Below, piece after piece: positions 19,401 to 26,236 of a stretch of DNA of 26,236 bases. The position numbers and the translations under genes are program-made. The stretch's first letter is position 1. Each line of letters begins with the position of its first letter. The DNA is from Liolophura sinensis. Lineage: Eukaryota > Mollusca > Polyplacophora > Chitonida > Chitonidae. The notes under the pieces are model-generated. The model was not told the origin of the DNA. It saw nothing but the letters and a program-made list of their open reading frames with translations, and ran no database searches. Location of the stretch: the NCBI RefSeq assembly GCF_032854445.1, contig NC_088303.1:34019265-34045500 (forward strand). The letters run 5' to 3'.

Positions 19401-19625
19401 TCCAGTCACCAGAACTTCAGAATCAGGCTATGTAATTAGTGTGTCAAGCACGCTATTGTTACCTTCAACAGTGTCATACCAGACTCTATGCTACAATACA
19501 TCCAAATGTATCCAACTTTAGGGTATTAGAAATGGTGGACATACTTTTCTGTCTGAGCAGCATCACTGATACCTTATAAACTTAGTTTGAGTCACAGTTC
19601 AAACTATTTGACATTCACTTAAACA
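16500..19625. other. 3.1 kb without a supported gene
   Basis: AT-rich with scattered short ORFs (17239-17463, 17985-18242, 18829-19020) that lack start context and splice support. A 9-bp perfect inverted repeat, AATCATAAA / TTTATGATT, lies at 17472-17516. The phrase TGCCCCTAAGCTA occurs twice (about 17123 and 17694), in otherwise weakly similar surroundings. Confidence 0.45.
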
Positions 19626-19629
19626 AAAA

Positions 19630-19760
19630 GTTTGATTTATAAATTTATTTACTAAATCGATTTATTGGTTGCTCTTTAGACAACAATAAAATTTATGTGT
19701 GGAGAAACTGGAGTGCCAGGGGAAACCCAGGACCATTGTCAAGTGCCTGACGGAGCCAGC
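19630..19760 (-). mobile_element. Degenerate SINE-like fragment
   Basis: An AT-rich tail with TTTATAAATTTATTTACTAA and GATTTATTGGTTGCTC is followed by GTGGAGAAACTGGAGTGCCA and GGGGAAACCCAGGACCATTG. The latter parallels the GGGAGGAAACCGGGCAGAGC / GGGGAAACCCACGATCAT block of the SINE central domain. Divergence is high. Confidence 0.5.
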
Positions 19761-20004
19761 GAGGGCGTCAGAAGTGCCTGTACAGACAGTTGTAAATGGT
19801 TGTAAAAGTGGTACGCGCAAACGACGTAAGCTTTTGGTTAGATATCTTGTTTACAAACGTTTCTTTGTGTTTTGGAGTAGAAATGATTGTTTTACCTCTA
19901 CTTACATTCTCACAATGACTGTTACAAAGGCAACTAAATTTTGGTTCAGAGTGCATGCATTGTTACTCGGATGAATGTTGAATCATAGCTCTCTATATAT
20001 TCTT

Positions 20005-20170
20005 AAAACCGGCCGTACATGGGAAGGTCTGACAGCAACCTGCGGATGGTCGTGGGTTTCCTCCAGCTTGTGCCCGGTTTCCATCCACCACAATGCTGGC
20101 GGCCGTTGTATAAGTGAAATATTCTTGAGTACGGCGCAAAAAAACACCAATCAAATGAAATAAATAAATA
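20005..20170 (+). mobile_element. tRNA-derived SINE, 5' truncated
   Basis: Starts abruptly at AAAACCGGCCGTACATGGGA and continues through CAGCAACCTGCGGATGGTCG, TGGGTTTCCTCCAGCTTGTG, CCATCCACCACAATGCTGGC, GTATAAGTGAAATATTCTTG, AGTACGGCGCAAAAAAACAC to a short AAATAAATA tail. It is a typical 5'-truncated insertion; the two ORFs over it are shadows. Confidence 0.9.
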
Positions 20171-20214
20171 TTCCTAGGATATAGTACGTTCATAATCATA
20201 TATGTACGAACTCA

Positions 20215-21445
20215 AAGATTGACATAGGAACAACAAATTTGATTTTAGACTGAACAAACTTTTAACCACGTAAACTGTTCTTCATGCGTAACCAAGTAGT
20301 ATGATTTGTCTGGGGCAGCGTGTTCATTCATTGGTTTGTACTGAATATAACGAAAGAAATGAACAATCGTAACAGCCGGAATGGCCATGGCAGTTAAAAT
20401 TCACAAACAAAAAGGGGCATTGTTACCCAGGTTTCTAGTAAGACTTTGTACCACATTTACGATCAACGGAAAGGAGGTGTAACAATAAGCCGCATGTCTC
20501 CTTGCTACTGTATTTGGATCTGAATAAATAATTAGCATATTGGGTAATGAGAGTTGGCCCCTTTATCACTGTGATATACAGGAGATAGCGGTACCAGGGA
20601 GTGAGTTAAAGTGGGCGGAGGGGGCAACCTATAATTATGCGCAACAACTGCTTTTACTAGCAAAAACTTTCTCTTTGATTTGTGCTCTTGGTAAACAAAT
20701 ACCACATGGCGTGAGCAATAGCATGAAATATTGATGAGGATACAGATTATTTACACCAGGGTGAAGTAGAAGTTAAAGACATTTCGCCTCTATTGAAGTT
20801 GAATATTATCTAATGTTGCCTAACCACACAATCCTGCTTGCACATGTTCTTAAGTTTTACTGGCATAACCTAAAACGTAATTTTTTAACTTTCTTTGTGA
20901 ACAAGCGGCTTCAGAATTGTTTCAGCAATGTCATATTCAATATTGTTTCAGTAAGGTTACAAAAGGGTCTAATTGAAGCGGTACCAAGGCCGACATATAT
21001 ATATTTCTGCCTCACTGGAACGCCATACCGACGATTCCAGCCATAATGCTCCACCCAGATAAATTATATTATATTTATTTATTTGATTGGTGTTATACGC
21101 CTTACTCAACAATCAATCACTTACACGACGGCGACGAGCATTAAGGTGGGAGGTTGCTGGCAGACCTTCCCACGTACGGCCGGAGAGAAAGCCAGCATGA
21201 ACTGGACTTGAGCTCACAGCGATCACATTGGTTAGAGGCTCCTGGGTCATCACGCTGCGCTAGCGCGTTAACCGGCCAATGAGCCACGGACGCCCCTAGA
21301 CATATTATAGACCCGGCACTATAGGTAGACCACTGCCTGGTCTATGTTATGAGTGTTATGAGGGCCAAGCAAGAAATAGTTAATATTCCTGATTTTTTTG
21401 TGTCTCAGATGTAACTCGACTAATCGGAATTAAAGGGTCATACGG
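20215..21445 (+). repeat. Family Y tandem segment, copy A
   Basis: First of three diverged direct copies of a long segment. Anchors are GCATATTGGGTAATGAGAGT at 20536, TCTTTGATTTGTGCTCTTGG at about 20671, ATGAAATATTGATGAGGATA, CAGATTATTTACACCAGGGT, GTAGAAGTTAAAGACATTTC, and TAATGTTGCC..A.CACA. A later block has GGCACTATAGGTAGACCACT and GTTATGAGTGTTATGAG. This copy carries a whole SINE (21064-21297). The ORF 20540-20734 is not kept in copies B and C. Confidence 0.82.
21064..21297 (-). mobile_element. tRNA-derived SINE inside family Y copy A, with internal deletion
   Basis: Minus-strand copy with a well-kept head: TCCGTGGCTCATTGGCCGGT (A-box-like), TTAACGCGCTAGCGCAGCGT and B-box-like GTGAGCTCAAGTCCAGTTC. 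Tail: TAACACCAATCAAATAAATA. About 40 bp of the central domain is missing: GGTGGGAGG joins directly to TTGCTGGCAGACC, skipping the GAAACC..GCAGAGC..GGGG block present in the copy at 8264-8524. AGG occurs at both deletion edges in that copy. It is absent from copies B and C, so it inserted after the segment was duplicated. Confidence 0.92.
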
Positions 21446-21959
21446 CCGCAAGAAATTCAGAATTTTTCAGTTGGTTAAGCTAAGTACAAAAATGAGTTGC
21501 ATATGACTCCTAACTAAACCTCCAGGCCCAATTATTTTCCAAACAATGTCAATTAAGTGAATTACAAGGGAAATCCGTCACTGGTCTAAACGGTCCGCCC
21601 GGCGAGATAACACGCAAATGGGGCAGAACAGAGATTCTCACAACGCAACGTTCACTCGTCGACTGCACATGTAAACAATACCATAGACTGAATGCGAATT
21701 GTAAGTCTAGAAAACTAAATACGACCTTCCTTTCTATCGATCGACTTGAGTGAGTTAAAAAAGGTCCGAGGAAAATCCCAGATAAAACATTCGATTGCTA
21801 ACTCAAAGTCGGATACGTGTCAGTAGACATCTGGAAGTCTCAGCTTTGCGTAGAGGACGTCTAAAATAACACCACAATTTCTTCGACGTGGGCGGTATCT
21901 TCCCTTAAGCGCCGGCATACTTGATTGTTAAGGAGAGCCCGAGTCATTTAATCATTGGG
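21446..21959. other. Spacer between family Y copies A and B; nothing recognised
   Basis: No gene, recognised repeat or splice-supported ORF. Confidence 0.4.
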
Positions 21960-22578
21960 TTCATTAATACTTTAGGTTTTCAATTATGAATACAAATGCA
22001 AAGTTGCACATACGACCAATAGATTTGACTTAAGACAGAATAACCCCTTTACCACAGAAACTCTTCTGTTGCACGTACTTTAGTCATTTGAGAAGGTTAT
22101 GAGACGCCTATTCATTAATTATTCGGTGCCAAGTTCATTTAATGCCTTACCGGAGCTGGCGAATGAAAGGTCAGTTAGGGCAGTCGGGATGGCATGAAGA
22201 GCAAAGTTCATCCAGGCACAACGGCCCTGTCGTACACGTCGTTCTTATAACGCTTTGTTCTTTATTTCTGGTGAAAGAAAGGCAGCTGTAACCGTAAATC
22301 ACATGTGTCCTCACTGCTGGACTTAAAATCAAGTAAATTATGGGCGTATTGGGTAATCAGAGTTGGCGCCTTTATCCCTGTGATCTCCGGGACATAACGG
22401 TACAACTCCGAAGCTAGGGGACCATATAAACCCATTATCATGCACGGCAACTACCTTTACTGGCAAAAGGTTCTCTTTGATTTGTGCTCTTGGAAAATAA
22501 ATACCACATGGGTTGAGTAATAGTATGAAATATTGATGAGGATACAGATCATTTACACCAGGGTGAAGTAGAAGTTAA

Positions 22579-22700
22579 AGACATTTGAGTACCCTTTGAA
22601 TTGTCTCAGAAGACATTTGAGTACCCTTTGAATTGTCTCAGAAGACATTTGAGTGCCCTTTGAATTGTCTCAGAAGACATTTGAGTGCCCTTTGAGTTGT

Positions 22701-22702
<2 letters not shown>
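22579..22702 (+). repeat. 32-bp tandem repeat, 3.9 copies
   Basis: Units AGACATTTGAGTACCCTTTG + AATTGTCTCAGA start at 22579, 22611, 22643 and 22675. The last two carry GTGCCC and the last is cut short at GAGTTGTTGA. The unit joins the end (AGACATTT) and start (CCCTTTGAATTGT) of the flanking family Y sub-segment, so it is a duplication junction that has itself been amplified. Minus ORFs across it are artefacts. Confidence 0.95.

Positions 22703-22703
<1 letters not shown>

Positions 22704-22737
<34 letters not shown>
22704..22737 (+). repeat. Poly-T tract, T34
   Basis: 34 consecutive T follow the 32-bp array. In copy C the same position holds the short text GTGCTCTTGGAGAACG, so the T-run replaces or expands a few bases of family Y. 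It could also be the complement of a poly-A insertion. Confidence 0.97.
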
Positions 22738-22738
<1 letters not shown>

Positions 22739-23394
22739 GAAAAGGAATGCCACATGGGGTGCACAATATCATGAAATAATGATGAGGACGCAGATCCTTT
22801 ACACCACAGTGAAGCAAAATTGTAAGACATTTTCCATGTATTAGCAGCTTATTAACTTTAAAGTTGATTCGCGTCACTGTATAATGTTAGAATATCTAAT
22901 GTTTCTCCAACACACTATCCTGTGGCCGGATGTGTTCTCAGTTGTTTCTGGTATGCATGTTTTTGTCATAGATAAAATGGTTTTACTAGTCAGACACTAC
23001 TGTGTAATATATGTTTGTTTTCTTTCTTGGAGCTTATCGTCACATTCAACATTATCTCGGTCGTGTCATCACCGTGTCTTCCTGGATCCGACATAATTTC
23101 TAGTGCTGCTTCAGTGGAATACCATATCATCCAAGTCATAGTTATAGGCCTGACACTGGGAAGACCACTATTTGGTCTGCGTTGTGAATATTATGAGTAC
23201 CAATCAACGCAAAATCAATGTTCTCGATTTTTAAGCCATAGATATCACCAGACTAACAGGAACTAGAACCCGGCTTACCTGCTGCTTGCTTTGCCGAGGA
23301 AATCGGAGTGCAAGGAGCAACTAAAATGTTATCAATGACAGCATGGCATCATAGGCTATGGGTCTTGTTGCGTGGTTTCATATTTAATTATAGG

Positions 23395-24300
23395 TTCTTA
23401 TGCTTTAGGTTCCAAATTATGTACATACAAATGCAAAGTTGCATAAACGACCAATAGATTAGACTGCGGATTGATTATTTGGTGCGAAGTCCATCTAATA
23501 CCTTACTGAAGCTGGCGAATGAAAGAACAATTAGGACAGGCATAATGGTCATTTGGGTTAAAATCCACCCAAGCAAAACGGCCTTGATCGAGGTCAAGGA
23601 AAAATGACCGTAACCATAAACCACATAAGCCCTAGCTACTGAAAATAATTAGCATATTGGGTAATCAGAGTTGTCCCCTTTATCCTTGTGATCTCCAAGA
23701 GATAACAGTTCAACCTCGAAGGTTGGGGACCGTATAAACCTGTTATCATGCACAGCGACCACCTTTACTGGTATAACAGGTACCCTTTGAATTGTGCTCT
23801 TGGAGAACGAATGGCACATGCTGAGAGCAATAGTATGAATTATTGATGAGGATACCGATTATTTACGCCACGGTAAAGTAAAGATGAACGACAGTTCGCC
23901 TGTATTGTTGAATCGAGTCGCCGTATAATGTTACAACGCCTAATGTTGCCCGAATACACTATCTTCCTTGTATATGTTCTTAAAAATTGTTCTTTTCCTC
24001 GACGAAAATATTATCAAGAATATTTTACTTAAAAGACGGCGGTATGGCAGTTTCAACCATATCTTATTGGTCGTACTGGTCTCCTTGTAGCGGTCCAAAT
24101 GCTGACATACTTAATGTGCTGCACTGTCGCAAACCAGACCTGACGTTCCACACAATGATAACATTCCAACGCTGAGTTAACCAGTCCGTCATCTGCGTTA
24201 TAAGTCTTATGAGAACAAATTAGCAGCAAAAAATTCAAATGTTGCCGATTTGTAAGTCTTAAGAATAACCCGATTAGGAATTGAACCGCTTATACCAGGC
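23395..24300 (+). repeat. Family Y tandem segment, copy C (no insertions)
   Basis: Anchors: ACATACAAATGCAAAGTTGC, CGACCAATAGATTAGACTGC, TAATACCTTACTGAAGCTGG, ATTAGCATATTGGGTAATCA (23647), TTTATCCTTGTGATCTCCAA, GACCGTATAAACCTGTTATC, CCCTTTGAATTGTGCTCTTG, ATGAATTATTGATGAGGATA, CGTATAATGTTACAACGCCT, AATGTTGCCC. It ends at AGGAATTGAACCGCTTATAC, the counterpart of AGGAACTAGAACCCGGCTTA in copy B. It is the most compact copy and the best guide to the ancestral unit. Confidence 0.78.
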
Positions 24301-24652
24301 TCACTTCCAACCCTTGGCGAACAGCAATACGGTCAATTATGAAGAATTAAACATCCCAGTGGACTATTTCCATAACGTTAACGCTAGATATGACGTACTT
24401 TAAAAATACGCAGTGATCTAAATTACAATTTATTAGAAGCCACTGACTCATGTAATGATCATACAATAACTGCACGACGTCCTGCTATTTCATTTTTCTC
24501 CAACTTCTGCACGTGTATCACCTCGAGCCAGACATAACATGAATATAGACTGTGGTAATGTGATGTCCTCAGCTCAGTGTTATTGTTGCGCCCATAATAA
24601 CTGTTAATTGAGTATAATATATAGTCCCCATGATACCGTATAATACTTAACG
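24301..24652. other. No gene seen
   Basis: AT-rich unassigned sequence. Confidence 0.4.
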
Positions 24653-24880
24653 ACTTATTTCATTGGTGTTTACGCCGTACTCTAGAATCACTGTATAATA
24701 CGAAAACCGATAAGAAACAGTATGACTTTGTATTGTTTGAGATCAAGCACTCAATACAGGACTCTTTCATCCTTTCAGCACCCTTAATGGTACTTTCGGA
24801 AATAACCCGTTATGCCCTCAAAGAACGAGAAGTCATTTAATAGCCAGATGGGGTTGAAGAGCAGGATTCGAACACGCCCT
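24653..24880 (-). mobile_element. Possible second SINE variant: known tail, B-box-like head
   Basis: The left end, ATTTCATTGGTGTTTACGCCGTACTCTAGAATCAC (24657-24691), is the minus-strand tail of the tRNA-derived SINE. About 170 bp to the right, GCAGGATTCGAACACGCCCT on the minus strand reads as GTGTTCGAATCC, a good pol III B-box (24864-24875). The DNA between does not match the usual central domain. It may be a variant body or two unrelated fragments; no A-box is clear. Confidence 0.35.
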
Positions 24881-24925
24881 CTCATGTATAGTTCCATGTT
24901 TTGTTTCCAAAACAACCTAGTGTAA

Positions 24926-25036
24926 TTTATTTAGTTATTTCATTGGTGTTTTACACCATACTCACGATTATTTCATTTATAAGACAGCGGCCGGCATTAT
25001 CGTAGGAGGAAAACAGGCAAAGCCTGGGAGAAACTA
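24926..25036 (-). mobile_element. tRNA-derived SINE, 3' portion only
   Basis: TTTATTTAGTTATTTCATTGGTGTTTTACACCATACTC, then ATTTCATTTATAAGACAGCG, GCCGGCATTATCGTAGGAGG and AAAACAGGCAAAGCCTGGGA. The element stops at GAAACTAATG, so its tRNA-like head and most of the centre are missing. Confidence 0.85.
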
Positions 25037-25677
25037 ATGTAATTTACTTCGTTATCAACAATCTATCATACCCTGCGAATAAGCATGGATTCATTTTTCT
25101 CATCATGACTCAAAAATGAAGAGACAGGTGGTCGTTCAGATGTACACAGTTTGACAGGCGGGGGTGAAACAGTGATCGGCACCTGATAGCGCACATTGGA
25201 CCTTAGACACACGTGACTCAAGAGAAATTTACTATCTACTTAGGGAGATTCTATTATGCTATAGGTAATGGCTACTAGTGTATTTCACATAAGTATGGAT
25301 TTTCCGCATTTCCCATGCTTCGATCAGACACTGCTCGTTTTATCTCTTCATAATTACATCAATAAATCTTGAATAAGGCACCAATTAGAGTCAGTTAATC
25401 TGCTAATTGGAGGGGCGAGTTTAACCTGCACTGCTAGTTAATCATAAGTGATCGTCCGCGTGTTGCAGACTGCCTATAATAAAAGCAAGACAGAATTGAG
25501 ATTTTATGAAGTTTGCACGCGTTCAAGATTCACCTTTTCGGCCGGTCATCTTATACCGGAAACCTCTTTATTCTGGAGAAAGTCTTTGTCACCGACACAA
25601 AACTTCCAATCTTTTCACAGCCAACGGCTACGTGAGAGAATTTTTCACTGAAAAGAAATCAGCTGTGTGGCCTTTGT
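25037..25677. other. No supported gene
   Basis: ORFs at 25448-25651 and 25506-25739 have poor start context (the ATG at 25506 is preceded by TTT) and overlap a tRNA-like piece to the right. Confidence 0.4.
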
Positions 25678-25740
25678 ACGGGGATCTCAGTGCGGCAGAC
25701 GACACTGTACAGCTCCCGTGTTCAAATCACCCGCGCTAGC
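25678..25740 (+). mobile_element. Possible tRNA-like pol III promoter remnant
   Basis: GGGGATCTCAGTGCGGCAGA (25680-25699) loosely fits an A-box region. CGTGTTCAAATCACCCGCG (about 25718-25736) fits a B-box, with about 35 bp between them, the usual spacing in tRNA-derived SINE heads. It is too degenerate for a tRNA gene. Confidence 0.3.
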
Positions 25741-26236
25741 TGTGAGGCACGTGTCTGATTGGCTATAGCAGACACTCCTGCTGTGATTATTGGCTGCCCA
25801 CTTGAGTTTGTTTTGAGGCAGACAACGACTGACACTGACCGCTCGTTCTAAAGTTCACGAACGCAGAATTCTGAAAGTAGCATTATAAGTAGGACATCCG
25901 CTGAAGAAACATCTGCCTGACCTTAGTTTCAAACTTTCAACCGTGGGACAGGAAGTTGAGACTGCCGACGGTTAAGTTAGCTATCACAACTAATGCTAAA
26001 TCAGCTGTTCAAATAGAAAGCTAATCGATTTATGCTTTATATATACATTGTTCACCGGCATTATGATTGACAGCACACGAATATACCTACATGTTAAGTT
26101 GGAAGGCATCGGTCTGCATACCGTAGTGTTATATATTAATACAACACACACTGTCTGGCCCACTGTAAAACGCTTTAACGCAAGTTTACATAAACATTTA
26201 CATAAACATTTAAAGCTATTTGGGGCTTGCGCTAGT
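25741..26236. other. Weak promoter-like stretch, no gene assigned
   Basis: TATAAG at 25884-25889, an ETS-like ACAGGAAGTTG at 25949-25959 and a donor-like GACG|GTTAAG at 25970/25971 lie within 90 bp in the plus direction. They could mark a non-coding first exon, but each motif is weak. The rest to the window end shows nothing. Confidence 0.25.

Larger units (their letters stand above)
21960..23285 (+). repeat. Family Y tandem segment, copy B, with internal re-duplication
   Basis: Shares with copy C the left block AATACAAATGCAAAGTTGCA, CGACCAATAGATT, TCATTTAATGCCTTACCGGA and GCTGGCGAATGAAAG. It shares with A and C GCGTATTGGGTAATCAGAGT (22343), TTTATCCCTGTGATCTCCGG, GACCATATAAACCCATTATC and ATGAAATATTGATGAGGATA. 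The portion CTTTG..TTGT to AAGACATTT occurs twice (22474-22588 and about 22689-22832), separated by the 32-bp array. The right block has GGCCTGACACTGGGAAGACC, GAATATTATGAGTACCAATC and AGGAACTAGAACCCGGCTTA. Confidence 0.8.

Noticed and set aside
20540-20734. 64-codon plus ORF in family Y copy A
   Set aside because: The matching sequence in copies B and C does not preserve the frame.
25506-25739. 77-codon plus ORF
   Set aside because: Poor start context, and its right end overlaps a tRNA-like remnant.

Overview
This is a eukaryotic, almost certainly invertebrate window. It has no dense gene array, no prokaryotic operon structure and few long ORFs. It carries many AT-tailed repeats whose sequences I recognise as typical of molluscs. 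One is a tRNA-derived SINE ending in a 'TACGGCGTAAAACACCAATCAAATAAATA' type tail (seen here in pieces on both strands). A second is a SINE-like tail of the type 'ATGACTGAAAAATTGTT..GTGCGACGTTAAACCCC'. A bivalve or gastropod is my best guess. It rests on recall of these repeat families, not on a search.

Layout. 1-605: a tandem array with a 180-bp higher-order unit, cut off by the window edge. 606-2408: mostly unassigned, with one small two-membrane-segment ORF at 1704-2030. 2409-2604: a long imperfect inverted repeat. 2697-5400: three copies of an unrecognised roughly 320-bp repeat ('family X'), with a 64-bp minisatellite of about 1.1 kb (3033-4195) between copies 1 and 2. 5690-5842: a promoter-like and first-exon-like patch. 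5843-9780: intron-like or intergenic DNA with one SINE and two perfect ETS-like motifs. 9780-12330: candidate exons on both strands, two partial family X copies, a TATA/Inr pair and a C18 tract; the best protein-coding candidate of the window is the minus-strand first exon 12300-11779. 13184-15562: a SINE graveyard. 15563-19620: mostly featureless, apart from three AP-1-type sites. 20215-24300: three diverged tandem copies of a 0.9-1.3-kb segment ('family Y'), one holding a SINE and one holding a 32-bp array plus T34. 24650-26236: more SINE debris and a weak promoter-like end.

Genes. Only partial gene models are offered. On the minus strand a first coding exon (12300-11779) and a distant internal exon (6568-6405) have matching phase 0, and a third open segment with a strong donor lies between them (about 10340-10265). 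On the plus strand, exon-like pieces at 5758-5842 and 9780-9993 have matching phase 1. None has a family I recognise, so no pathway can be stated. Most other open frames are chance or arise from tandem repeats.

I do not see a novel defence, mobile or biosynthetic system here. The most unusual content is repeat architecture: two arrays with higher-order structure, the unnamed dispersed families X and Y, and internal deletions or duplications within SINE copies.
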